Positions 17,659 to 27,600 of a stretch of DNA of 64,000 bases are shown in pieces. The DNA is taken from the NCBI RefSeq assembly GCF_008085905.1, contig NZ_VSFF01000006.1, positions 62,001-126,000 of the forward strand. The letters run 5' to 3'. Below the pieces are notes generated by a model that was not told where the DNA came from, made no database searches, and was given only the letters and a program-made list of their open reading frames with translations. Positions within the stretch are counted from its first letter, which is position 1; every line of letters starts with the position of its first letter. The translations under genes and the position numbers were made by a program. Source of the DNA: Actinomadura syzygii (lineage in GTDB: Bacteria > Actinomycetota > Actinomycetes > Streptosporangiales > Streptosporangiaceae).

Positions 17659-19206
17659 ATGACCAGGGCACTGCGGCGTGAAGGTGAACCACTGGCGTGG
17701 ATGATCCGTGGCGGATGGGCGGGAGAACGCGAGGCCACCGCTTTACAGGATGGTCTCGCCATCGCCGGGTGGAACGAGATGGATGATCTCAGCGCGATCC
17801 GGACTTGGGATGAGTTGTCCAAGGAGCTTCAGCGTATCTACCCAGATGCGGCCCGCAACGTGATCGGTAACTGGACGGGGCAGTTGTGGAAGTTCACCAC
17901 CGAGATTCACGAGGGAGACCTTGTGGTCATGCCACTGAAGACCGATCCGAAGCACTTCGCCCTCGGGCGCGTTACCGGGCCGTATGAGTACTTGGGCGAC
18001 AGGCCCGAAGGGTTCCGGCAGGTTCGCAAGGTCGAATGGGTTCGTCCCGGTGTTCCTGGTAAGGCGATCAGGCCCGACCTGCGGGCCAGCTTGGGTTCCT
18101 TGCTCACCGTCTGCAGATTGACGCGCAACGATGCGGCACGCCGGATCGCCTCCATCATCGAGACCGGGACCGACCCCGGGCTGGATGGCGAAGAGGTGGT
18201 TACGAGTTCAGACGAACTCCTTGCGGACGCGGTCGCGCGGGAACCAGCCAACCTTCGGACACTGACGATCCGGAATCTGCTCGAGCACTGGGGATTCGAG
18301 CGTCGTACCAGCGCGGTCGTCACAGTCATCAAGGCGGCTCTGGCGGATGAGGGGTTGACGACCCGTCCGCCCTTCACCGAAGGATCCCTCAGCGATGAGG
18401 TGACGCTGGTACCCCAGGGTGCCGAGCCGGGCTCAGGTGTCGAGACCGCCGACAACGTGGCGGATACCGAGGACGTCTCCGAGCCGCAGCACATGACTCT
18501 GCGACTAGGGAACCTGCCGGCACGGCTGGTCTCGGTCCCGAGCACGGCGACGCTGACCCACGCCAAGACTCTGATGCTGAAGCACCAGTTCTCCCAACTC
18601 GCCGTGATCGATGACGACGGCACCTACCGTGGCGCGGTGAGCTGGGAGTCGATCGGCAAGGCTCACGTCGCCTTCCCCGATCCCTCGCTTGCGAACGCGA
18701 TCGTCCCGGCCCCGGTGGTAGATCACGACGCTCTTCTCCTGCACCAGATCGAGGTGATCTACGACCGGGGCTTCATTTTCGTCCAGAACGCCGATCGGAA
18801 CCGGATCACCGGGATCTTGACCGCCGCCGACCTCACCCGCCAATTCGGAAAGCTCGCGCGTCCATTCGTCCTCATCGAGGAGGCGGAGAACAGGCTGCGA
18901 CGCGCCGCTGAAGAGGTCTTCAACGTGGACGAGCTACGCGCGGCCGCGCCTGCGAACCGGAGGAGCAGGGTTCACCAAGCCACCGATCTCACCTTCGGCG
19001 GTTACGGTCATCTATTGAAGGAGCCGCAGCGCTGGTCCGCGCTCGGCTGGAACGTCGATCATGAACTCTTTCTCGGGCTATTGGAAGAGGTCCGGCAGGT
19101 GCGCAACGAAATCATGCACTTCACGCCCGACGAACTCTCCGCCGAGAAATACGACTCGGTCAATGGTCTGCTGACCCTGCTGCGTACGGTCGACCCGAGA
19201 CCTTGA
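17659..19206 (+). CDS. PUA/Mrr-N-like, CBS-pair and HEPN-like RNase domain protein
   Basis: 515 residues from the ATG at 17659 (AGGGGAGG upstream); the frame is open earlier but without family content. Residues 1-140 resemble the PUA/EVE-like N-terminal domain of Mrr-type proteins (GNWTGQLWKFTTEIHEGD, VVMPLKTDPKHFALGRVTGP). A winged-helix-like segment follows (LRTLTIRNLLEHWGFERR). Residues 279-397 are a CBS pair (FSQLAVIDDDGTYRGAVSWE; ITGILTAADLTRQF). The C-terminus has QVRNEIMHF, with the R-x4-H HEPN RNase motif (Arg482, His487). HEPN domains act as toxin or defence RNases; a CBS pair would sense adenine nucleotides. The gene stands alone between repeats and transposon debris, typical for defence genes. 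Function is inference. Confidence 0.72.
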   Translation: MTRALRREGEPLAWMIRGGWAGEREATALQDGLAIAGWNEMDDLSAIRTWDELSKELQRIYPDAARNVIGNWTGQLWKFTTEIHEGDLVVMPLKTDPKHFALGRVTGPYEYLGDRPEGFRQVRKVEWVRPGVPGKAIRPDLRASLGSLLTVCRLTRNDAARRIASIIETGTDPGLDGEEVVTSSDELLADAVAREPANLRTLTIRNLLEHWGFERRTSAVVTVIKAALADEGLTTRPPFTEGSLSDEVTLVPQGAEPGSGVETADNVADTEDVSEPQHMTLRLGNLPARLVSVPSTATLTHAKTLMLKHQFSQLAVIDDDGTYRGAVSWESIGKAHVAFPDPSLANAIVPAPVVDHDALLLHQIEVIYDRGFIFVQNADRNRITGILTAADLTRQFGKLARPFVLIEEAENRLRRAAEEVFNVDELRAAAPANRRSRVHQATDLTFGGYGHLLKEPQRWSALGWNVDHELFLGLLEEVRQVRNEIMHFTPDELSAEKYDSVNGLLTLLRTVDPRP

Positions 19207-19283
19207 CCACGCATGGAGACATGACTCAGGTCACATCGGCAGAATGCCTGCAGCCGTGATCGTGTGTGGATTATTGGCCGGGT

Positions 19284-19446
19284 CGCCCCTCGGACACATC
19301 TCCATCTTTAGGCGCTAGGTCTCTGATCTGGCGCTTTGCCATTTCGTGATATGGGTGGGACGCACTGACCTACGAACCCGCAGGTCGGCACCATCGGGGT
19401 TCAGGCCCGGGTTCTACCGACTTGTGCACGTTTGGCGTATCGCCCC
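19284..19446. repeat. About 165-bp imperfect direct repeat, copy 2
   Basis: Diverged copy of 17108-17272 lying 78 bp after the CBS/HEPN gene. It keeps the small hairpin GCGCTAGGTCTCTGATCTGGC but no orfA follows it. Homology stops right after ATGTGTCCGAG on the minus strand, where the orfA of copy 1 begins. Confidence 0.6.
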
Positions 19447-20289
19447 GTGGCGGCAACCGTCCGGTGGCGAACGACGTCGCATTCGCCGTCCCAGAGGGGA
19501 GCCGGGGCTCGGACTCTTCTTGGTTGTGGGCACCTGGGTGGTCCCAGCGCATCGACTTGGTGACCTTCGGGGACCACGCCGTCCCGTACGGGGACGAGGC
19601 GTCCGGCGCCGAGTCGTACATGAACGGCTTGGGCATCACAAAGACCGGCCGGCCGTCGAAATCTCTTTTGTAGAACGCGATCGCCCCGTCCGGACTCTGC
19701 CACGCCCGCACCCGACGGGCTCTACCTTGAAGGCGTTGCTGCCGTTGCCAGGTGGGGCGGCAGGTCCGCGTCGCCGAGCAGATCCGGGTAGGTGACGCCG
19801 TTGCCACTGGTCTCCCGTTTGGTCAGTTCGGTCAGTAGCGTGCCATGCGGCAGGCTCGCCGCGCTGGCGTCAAGGTGAGCGGCTCATCGAGGCGGGTGAC
19901 GAAGAAGCTGCGCAAGGTGTTGGTCTAGTGCCGTAGACGAAACCCTTGCGGTCGGGCGCTTTGACCGGCGGGTCGATGTCGTGCCAGTCACCGTCCCGGC
20001 CGCGCAAGTGCAACGCGGCCGCCGACAGTTTCTTCTGCAACAGCTCATCCGACAGCTCGAACACCTTGGCGTTCGCCGTCCGGCGGCCCGTCAGCTCCTT
20101 GACCCGATTCGCCGGTGCCGCCTTCGCACTGGGTGGCATCGGGTCATCACGCGGCACGCCTTCGCCCGCCAGCTTGCGCGACTTGGTCTCGTCATCACCG
20201 AAAAGACCCTTGAACCGGTCCCGTGCGCTGCGTCTGCTCTCTGGTTTCCAGCGTCTCCAGGGTCGGACGCCCCGGCACCGGCCGGGCGC
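19447..20289 (-). pseudogene. Degraded N-terminal region of an RHS/YD-repeat secreted protein
   Basis: Minus-strand frames read FKGLFGDDETKSRKLAGEG, ANRVKELTGRRTANAKVFEL, then LHLRGRDGDWHDIDPPVKA and, after frameshifts and stops, VRAWQSPDGAIAFYKRDFDG and PDASSPYGTAWSPKVTKSM. These are typical of the leader part of large actinobacterial RHS-repeat proteins (KELTGRRTANAKVF...GRNGFVYG). At least two frame changes and an early stop are present and the RHS repeats themselves are missing. Confidence 0.72.
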
Positions 20290-20295
20290 CTTTGA

Positions 20296-20549
20296 GGTCA
20301 TCACGATCTTGGTCGGGGACGGCCTGACCATCATGGTCTGCTGCCGTGTGCTGGGCATGTCGGAGTCGGTGTTCCGCGCATGGCGACAGGGCACGCTGTC
20401 ACGCCGGGCAATCCCGCCTGCGGCTGACCGAGCAGATCCACAGGAGCATGTGACTCCTGCGGCACCTTAGGGCGGACAGTAGCATGCACGCCGAGCTCAC
20501 CTTTGATCTGGGCATCACAATCGGGCACGGCGCGGCGGAGATCAAGTAG
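20296..20549 (+). pseudogene. Degraded IS3-family orfB fragment
   Basis: Readable pieces: CCRVLGMSESVFRAWRQGTL, then in another frame LRLTEQIHRSM, a stop, and MHAELTFDLGITIGHG. These correspond to the CRVLGVSRSGFYAW... LTERIRAIH... VHAEL start of IS3-type transposase orfB. No DDE catalytic core remains. Confidence 0.7.
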
Positions 20550-20605
20550 CGACCGGCATCTGATGGGTCGGTGCGAAGTTCCCACACCGACCCATCAGAT
20601 GCCGT

Positions 20606-20998
20606 CTAACCACCGTGCCACCACGCCTTGTTGAATTGAGATTTCGGCACGAGCTCCGTCTGATCCCGTACGGGCCATTCCCTGTATTGCCATGGCGGTT
20701 GCGCCCGACACGGGCAGCGTGCGCGGAATTCGAAACCGCAATGATATCTCGTCGGCGGACGACCGTAGTCGCCGTGCGACCGCTTCGCCTCGGCGGATGA
20801 ACGCAGCAGACCGACGATGCCGCAGAACAGGCCGCCGATTCCCCAGAATGCCGGGATCCCGATCAGGGCGCCCTGAGCGCCGGGGACGTCCAGAAGCAGC
20901 GTGACCAGCCAACCGATCAGGACACCGAGAAGCGCGCTGGTTTCCAGGATGATGATCACGATGTTGACGCGAGGCGCCATGGCCGTACCGTCGGGCAT
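20606..20998 (-). CDS. Small membrane protein of unknown function
   Basis: 130 residues from an ATG with AAGGAGA upstream. Two predicted transmembrane helices near the N-terminus (VNIVIIILETSALLGVLIGW and the following IPAFWGIGGLFCGIVGLL) are joined by a short loop with DVPGAQGA; the C-terminal half is soluble, Arg/Trp-rich and less regular, possibly a frameshifted tail. No family recognised. It is divergent from the receiver/SARP gene at 21212 with about 210 bp between. Confidence 0.6.
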   Translation of the reverse strand: MPDGTAMAPRVNIVIIILETSALLGVLIGWLVTLLLDVPGAQGALIGIPAFWGIGGLFCGIVGLLRSSAEAKRSHGDYGRPPTRYHCGFEFRARCPCRAQPPWQYREWPVRDQTELVPKSQFNKAWWHGG

Positions 20999-21211
20999 AT
21001 TGAATCTCCTTGTACCGATCAAAGTGATGGTCGCCAGGACGGTGGCGCTTTTCCCATACACGTCTTCAGTAAACTGTGCGACGCTGAACCACCCAATGGG
21101 ATCCTCGTTGAACTTCCACTGAGCGCGCCGATGGGGAGTTCAGCGGATCTTCAGCCGTCCATTCAGCTGATTTTCTGGGCCGTCGCCCGGCTCTTGCGCT
21201 AAAGTCGGCTC

Positions 21212-22204
21212 ATGGGGACGAGTGGAGCCAGAGCGTGCATCGACATTCTCGGTGTCGCGCGCATCCGCCCGCCCGGTGGAGACCCGATCGAATTACCGCC
21301 CGCACGCGCCGCCGTGCTCATCCGGTTGCTCCTCGCGGAGGCGCAAGAGGTGCCGCAGCAGCGGCTTCAGCAGCTGCTCCCCCATGACGGAGGCGAACAG
21401 GCGGTCCAGAAGCACGTGAGCGATCTGCGCGCGCAGCTCAAGCGCTACGGAGTTCAGGTGCCGCCGATGAAAAGGTACGCCGGGACCTACCATTTACCCC
21501 TGGACGGAATCGTCGTGGACGCCTTCCAGTTCAGGGACGGGGTGGCCGGGCTGGCCGACCCGCCTGCGGGGGACGAGATCGACGCCCTGCTCAAGCTCTG
21601 GCGCGGCGACCCGCGCGCGGTGCATCCGAACGTCCCATCTCGGCTTTGGCGGAGTGTGTTCGACGCGCGCGATCGGCTGCTGAGCGTCGTGGCGGGGCCG
21701 GCCGTCACCCGGCTGGCTCTCGGGCAATGGTGGCGCTTCGCCGACCTGTTCCCCGCGGACGAGAAGGTCGACCAGGTCACCGGCCTGCTCGCTCCGGCAA
21801 AGGACCGGACGGCCGATCCGGTCCCGCGACTGCTGATCGTGGAGGACCACATCGGTGAGCATCTCCGCGACCGGCTGACACCCTATGACTGCACCGTGAT
21901 CACTTCGCCGAAATGCTGGCATGATTTCCTCGCCACCACTGGCGGAAAATTCGACTTCGCCGTGGCACTCGTCGATCTGCACTTGAACGAGGAGAGCGAC
22001 GATTACGGCGGCCTCGACGTGCTCGCTTATATGCGCGACCATGTCCCACGCATTCCCACTGTGCTGCTTACGGCTTACACCACGCCAGGCATCGTGGATG
22101 ACATGAAGGAGAAGTACCGGATCGACCTGATCGTCCACAAAGATCCCAGCGGCTCCGTGGCCGACGTGCGGGAAGCGGTCTCGCGGTTGCTCCGCCTCCA
22201 CTGA
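21212..22204 (+). CDS. SARP-type winged-helix regulator fused to a receiver domain
   Basis: 330 residues. The N-terminus (to about 95) is a SARP/OmpR-type wHTH, with RIRPPGGDPIELPPARAAVL and AVQKHVSDLRAQLKRYGVQV as recognition region, followed by a short BTAD-like helical segment. Residues 205-330 are a receiver domain: acidic pair in LLIVEDH, phospho-acceptor Asp255 in VALVDLHL, the Thr in TVLLTAYT, and Lys in LIVHKD. The order DNA-binding then receiver is the reverse of classical response regulators. The partner kinase is almost certainly the histidine kinase encoded convergently, 3 bp away. It probably controls the helicase/PLD operon. Confidence 0.85.
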   Translation: MGTSGARACIDILGVARIRPPGGDPIELPPARAAVLIRLLLAEAQEVPQQRLQQLLPHDGGEQAVQKHVSDLRAQLKRYGVQVPPMKRYAGTYHLPLDGIVVDAFQFRDGVAGLADPPAGDEIDALLKLWRGDPRAVHPNVPSRLWRSVFDARDRLLSVVAGPAVTRLALGQWWRFADLFPADEKVDQVTGLLAPAKDRTADPVPRLLIVEDHIGEHLRDRLTPYDCTVITSPKCWHDFLATTGGKFDFAVALVDLHLNEESDDYGGLDVLAYMRDHVPRIPTVLLTAYTTPGIVDDMKEKYRIDLIVHKDPSGSVADVREAVSRLLRLH

Positions 22205-22207
22205 GGC

Positions 22208-24685
22208 TCAGCCGTTCTCGCCGTTGTGCGTCCCAGTTAGCGGCAGCCTTATCGCAAGGTGCGTACCCCCGAGGTCACTCGGCCGATCCAGGATGTCCAG
22301 TACCCCGCCGTTGTAGGCGATGTGGTCCATGGCATGCCGGAAGCCCACCCCGCCGCCGTGTTCGGACACCCGCTCGCCGTTGGGGTTCAGCAATTCTCGC
22401 CGTATCTCCGGAGGAATTCCGGGGCCGGAGTCCTCGATGTCGATGCGGGCCCACGCTGGAGGCCGGCCGGGCTCGGGCGGTTCGATACCACAGCTAAGGC
22501 GGACCTGTCCGCGCTCCCCGTCGCGGGTGGGCTTCGCCGCCCGCGCCGCGTTGTTGATCAGGTTGTCCAGCGCCAGCCTGAAAAGTGGCCTGCTGCCCCA
22601 GACCAGCGGCGCGCCGACGCCGTCCGCGTGAAAGGCGATCTCGATGTCCCGGTGCGCGAGGTCAAACTGGTGCCGCCGGCCCCGCAGCAGGTCGCGCAGA
22701 TCGAAGACCTTCCGCCGCAGCAGGTTGGTGGCGCCCTCCGGCTCCGACAGGACCCAGACATCGTCCAAGTCCGCTATCAGGGCCACGGCCCGGTCCAGCT
22801 GATCCTGGTGCTCGCCGCGACACCCGGCCAGTTCCACCAGGATGTTCTTGACGGCGAACACGCCCGTCTTCACCTGGTGCATGGCGGATGTCAGCCCGAG
22901 GTTCTGCAGTTGCAGGTCGGCGCTCTTGATGGTGCGCGAGCGCCGTTGGACCAGCTCGTCGAAGTCGTCGTTGAGCAACGCCTCCACGTCCACGGCACCC
23001 AGCAGCGCCGCCAGGCCTGGCCGCGACCAGCCGTAACCGTCCAACCCGCGCTCCTCCAGCAGAACGCCCGTGATGGCGCGGTGCGCGGCGGCCGGCAGGG
23101 AGATCAGGTCGTCGGAGGACCGGACGACGGCCAGGTATTGACTGAGGTCGTCAACCGTGAACCGCGCATCCGGTTGCTCACCGTAGGTCATCAGTGCGAT
23201 GTGCAGCAGCACCGCGACCTCCCGGTCGGCGAAAATCGGCGCGAGCACCCGCCGATGGAACTTCTCCATCGCGGCCCGGTCCTGACGCCACAGCGCGAGG
23301 TCCCCGGCGGTGAGCTCCAGTGGTCTGTGGCCGTCGGGTGCCAGCTGCTCCAATGCGACCCGCAGCGCCCGCGGATACGCGCCCGTGTCGTACAACAGCG
23401 CGTCCGTCACGCCCAGGCCGGGGTGCACGCCGAGCAGATCGAGACACCACGTGATAGCGTCCCGCGTCTCGTGAGCTGACGTGGGGAACTGTGCCGTCGC
23501 GGTGTCTTCGCCGAGCACGTCGGCCACCCGAAGTCGGCGGCAGACCTCCCGGAGCAGATTGGCCCGCCGGGCCGCCGGGCTCGCCGGGCGACCGGCCCCG
23601 GCAGGCGCGATCAGCCGGAAGATGGCGGTGGCGTCGAGCGCCGCCACACCCGGCAGTGCACCGGGCACGCCGACGGCGGGCACGAACCATACAGCCGCCG
23701 GGCCTTCCGGCGGCGCCCAGCCCGGCGGGCCCACATACAGCGGCACCTTCTTGGGCAGGGCGATCCACGGCAACCGATAGTCGGAGACGGCGACGAGGTG
23801 GGTGCGAAAGCCCTCTCCGACCGGCGTGACCGGGTGCGGCAGGCGCCCGGCCCCCAGGGCGTCATCGAGCGCGGTGGCGAATTCGCGCACGCTGTCGAGA
23901 TCGCATTGCCTGTGTACTTCCTCCAGCGCTCGGAGCATCTCCGGCGCGGTGCGGTCCTGCTCCGGCGGGCGCCAGCGGTCGGGGAATCCGGGCGGTGCCG
24001 CGCCGTCGTGATACCAGCGGAGAATCTCCGGAAGGTTGCGGTCCGACCACGGCCACCGCGTCCATCGGGGCACCGAGGCCGGGCCGCCGGGGACGTCCGC
24101 GGAGGGCCCGTCCTCGAGCAACCTCTCGGCGGCGGGGAACTCGCCAGCGTCAAGGCAGCCCCGTACCGCTGCGGCCCACTCGCCGTGCGAATCCGGATCC
24201 CGGGCAGCCAGCGAACGCTCCAACCGGGCCTTGAGCTCCGCCTCGGCGGCCAGCAGGTGCTCCCTCTCCCATTCGTCGAGGGCGTTGACCGCCGCCGCCC
24301 GGCGCTCGCGCGGCAGCGCGGACATGGGCGGGGGACTCTCGCTGAACCCGGCCCGCCGCATCCGCTGGACCAGCCCGTCACGGCGCCTGGCCAGCTCGCC
24401 GACTGTCGCCTGCTCGGCGGCGCGGACCTGCTCGATCAGGTCGCTGGCGGCATCGTCCTGGAGCACCTTGGCCTCCGCAAGCCGCTGTGCCACGCCGAAC
24501 TCGCCGCGCTCCAACAGGACGGCGACGGCCTGCCCGGGGTCGGTGACCGGCACGGCAATGCCGTCCAGCAGCCGGTCGGCGTAGCGCCGGTCGTCCGCTG
24601 TCCCTCCGGGGTAGGCGAGTTCGATAAGCAGCGAGGGGTACCGCCACCGTTCGTCCCAGTCGGCCAGCGTGGCGTTCCAGTTCAT
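22208..24685 (-). CDS. Soluble histidine kinase with a long N-terminal helical region
   Basis: 825 residues from the ATG overlapping the upstream gene's stop (ATGA). No transmembrane segment or classical PAS/GAF/HAMP domain is apparent. Residues 1-250 are Arg/Glu-rich helices (coiled-coil-like), and the middle contains a winged-helix-like part (ARFTVDDLSQYLAVVRSSDD). The H-box is probably MHQVKTGVFAVK (His about 603). The C-terminal ATPase has the N-box LDNLINNAARAA, G1 DSGPGIP and G2 HGGGVGFRHAMDHI. It probably phosphorylates Asp255 of the convergent regulator after sensing an intracellular event. Third gene of the operon. Confidence 0.83.
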   Translation of the reverse strand: MNWNATLADWDERWRYPSLLIELAYPGGTADDRRYADRLLDGIAVPVTDPGQAVAVLLERGEFGVAQRLAEAKVLQDDAASDLIEQVRAAEQATVGELARRRDGLVQRMRRAGFSESPPPMSALPRERRAAAVNALDEWEREHLLAAEAELKARLERSLAARDPDSHGEWAAAVRGCLDAGEFPAAERLLEDGPSADVPGGPASVPRWTRWPWSDRNLPEILRWYHDGAAPPGFPDRWRPPEQDRTAPEMLRALEEVHRQCDLDSVREFATALDDALGAGRLPHPVTPVGEGFRTHLVAVSDYRLPWIALPKKVPLYVGPPGWAPPEGPAAVWFVPAVGVPGALPGVAALDATAIFRLIAPAGAGRPASPAARRANLLREVCRRLRVADVLGEDTATAQFPTSAHETRDAITWCLDLLGVHPGLGVTDALLYDTGAYPRALRVALEQLAPDGHRPLELTAGDLALWRQDRAAMEKFHRRVLAPIFADREVAVLLHIALMTYGEQPDARFTVDDLSQYLAVVRSSDDLISLPAAAHRAITGVLLEERGLDGYGWSRPGLAALLGAVDVEALLNDDFDELVQRRSRTIKSADLQLQNLGLTSAMHQVKTGVFAVKNILVELAGCRGEHQDQLDRAVALIADLDDVWVLSEPEGATNLLRRKVFDLRDLLRGRRHQFDLAHRDIEIAFHADGVGAPLVWGSRPLFRLALDNLINNAARAAKPTRDGERGQVRLSCGIEPPEPGRPPAWARIDIEDSGPGIPPEIRRELLNPNGERVSEHGGGVGFRHAMDHIAYNGGVLDILDRPSDLGGTHLAIRLPLTGTHNGENG

Positions 24686-27600
24686 GCCGCTCCCCACCTT
24701 GTGACGACCTCCAGATCCGCCAGCGCCCACTGGACCAGGCGGCGTTCCGGCTCGGGGACGAAGGGAAGCGCCGCGATGGCCTTGGACCGCCACGCCGCCA
24801 GCCTCCGGGCCGCCGTCCGGGCCTCCTTGAGCTCGTAGCCACCGTCGGCAGCAGGATCGCGTACGGCCGCCGCGATCTGCCGGGCCGCCTTGAGCACCGC
24901 CTCCAACCGCTCGAGATAACGGGGCAGCCGCTGATAGTCGTGCATCAGCTCACCCTGCTGCTGGACGTCGGCCCCGATCGTGTGGACGAGTGAGCGGACA
25001 TCGTCGACGGGCTGTGTGGCCAGCCATCGTTGCAGCGCCCTGATGTCGCGGCCATCGACGATGGTGCGCAACACGCCGAACGGGCCATCGTCGCGGAACA
25101 GGCGCGCGTGGGCCTTGATGCTGGACGCGAACCGGAAGGACGTCCGTTCGACCCGCTCCAGCCGGACCGCGAGGTCGTCCCAGGCTCCGGCAAGGTCGGC
25201 GCGTTCGTGCTCGGTGTGGGAGTCGGCGCGGATGCGCTCGATCGGCAGCGGCCGGCCCGTCACCGCCCAGGTGTCCCGGGCGATCGCCGCCAGCTCGCGC
25301 CAGGGCTCGGGCAGCGCGTCGCCTAGCAGCACGTCCAGCGTCTGCTCGGCTGCGTCGGCGTGCGCGCTGAGCGGGGTGAGCAGCAGCTCGGCGGCGCCGA
25401 CTGCGGCGAGCGCTACCTGTTCGGCCGCAGTGGGGTTTTCCAGGACGGCGTCGACGATCGCGTTGGGAAACGCTTCCCGGCCAAGGGCGGCGGCCACCGT
25501 GGTGAGGGTCTGGCGCGGCCGCATGGCCGGGTCGGCGATGACGCCCCGAAGCAACGCCGCCTCGATGAACGCCCCTGACACCCAGCGGTCCAGCAGCAAC
25601 CACCGCCACCACCGGTCGGCGGGCCTGGCCCGCTCGTCGTCGGTGGCCCGCTCGTCGTCGGTGGCCCGCTCGTCGGTCGCCTGCCGTAGCACGTGGGCGG
25701 CCGAAACCCGGAGGACGCCCGCGTCCACCTCCTTGCGCTCCAGCTCATCGAGCAGCGACCAGGCCGTTGCGGTACCGAGCGCGTCGATATGCGCGCGGAT
25801 CACTTCGGCCCGGGCCGGCCCGTCCTCTGCAGAGACTTCGCGCAGGTCGTTAAGCAGCACCTGCGCGGAGATCGCCGTGCTCACCTGAGTGTCCGGCGCG
25901 GGCGCGGGCGCGGGCGCCGTTGGCGGCGGCGACGCGGGGTCAGCCCGCAGCGCCGCCAGCACCCGCTCGGCAATCGGCGCTCCAACGATCTTGATGCCGA
26001 TCTCCGAGCGCCGCTTGTGCGAGGAGACCGCCGCGCCCGACAGCGGGTCAAAGCTGCCGGCCACCACCACATCGTCGGACACGAGAACGCGCGCGTTCGT
26101 CTCATGGTGATCGGTCGTCAGGAACCCGGGGAACTCGGCCCGCAACGACCGCAGCGCAGCAGGCGTGGACCCGTCGGCGGCAACGTCGTCGCCATGCGTG
26201 ACAGTGACGTCGATCCCACGGGTGAGCGGCGCCCGCAACGCGCTATCCATCCTGGTGCCGCCCATCTCAAACCCGACCCGGCGCGAACTGATCAGGATGC
26301 GGCGCTCGGCCGACCGCAACGCATCCGAGAGCAGGTGGCGGTGCGCCTCGTCGTAGACGACCTCCGCCCACGGGCGTTCGAAGGCCTGGGCCTTCTGGCT
26401 GACCCCGTCGACGTACTTGCGCCAGGCGTCCACCCAAAACGCGACGGCGGTGGCGGCGTTCGGTTCGGTGTCGGTGTCGGGCGGGGTCTTCGGCAGCTCC
26501 AGGGGACGCGGGGCCACTGGATCGCGCACCTCCAGGAAGTCGCCGTGCCGCACCTGGACCATCGCGCCGACGCCGTAGTCAGGGATGGCCTTACGTGTCC
26601 ACTGCAGCAGATCCTCCAGCGGCGTACAGGCATCATCCGATTCCGCCGCTATCCGCACACCCAGCTCCTGAACCGCGTCGCTCCCGGAATCGGATGCCTT
26701 GTCCGCCTGACGGGGCGCACGCAGCGGCGCACGGCCGCTGACCAGTGCCATCCGATCGTCCGCGATCACCAAGCAGGCGTTGGTCCGGCTCGGGCCGGAA
26801 GAGTACACAACCCGGTTCGGGAAGTCCTCGGTCAGCTCGGCGAGCAGCTGTCCGACGCGGGGGTCGAGTTCGGGGCCCCGGCCCGCCCCCCAGACGAGCA
26901 CCAGATGGACTCCCTCCGCCAGCTTCCTGCGGAGCGAGCCCAGCAGGGAGTGCAACTGCCCGTACTCCACGATCGGGGACACGAAGACGATCTGCCGTTT
27001 CGCCGCGCGGATGAGCTCCCGTACACACTCGGTGTGTCCCGCGGCGTCTCTGACCACCCTGCAGCGCACCTGATGTTTCATGCGGAGGTCGTAGAGGGAG
27101 TCCAGCCGCCGGGCCTGGTCACACAGATCCAGGTGGTAGTCGCGGCGCTTCCCGGCGCGGATGCCGTCCATCTTGCGCACCGCGTTCTGCACACGGCCTA
27201 TCGCCGCCTCCAGCGAGAGCGCCTCCTCCCACACGCGGTCGGCCTGGGCCCGCAGAGCGCGGGCGAAGTCCGCTTCTGGGTACTGCTCCACGAGGTCGGC
27301 GAGCCTGGTCGCGGCCCGTTCCCGGTACGCCAAGGGGTAGGAGTCGTTCAGCACCCGGAAGCGGAGCCTGCTGGTCATGTCGTCCGCGCCGATCTGGACA
27401 TCGAGCTGCACCCAGCGCGTCTCGTGCTCGGTGCGCAGATCCCTCGGCACCACGTGCGCGGCGAGAACCTGTTTCTCCCGGCCGGGCCGCCGCTCGACCT
27501 GCGCCTCGCTGCCGAGGGCCTGCTCGATCGCGGCCACGAGCTGGGGGACGGGCACGTCGTCGATGGAGACTTCGCTGTTCTCGACCGGAATCCGGATATG

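Noticed and set aside
25620..25680. Tandem 18-bp repeats as a regulatory element
   Set aside because: They lie inside the PLD-like coding frame and encode TDDERA repeats; a simple coding expansion.
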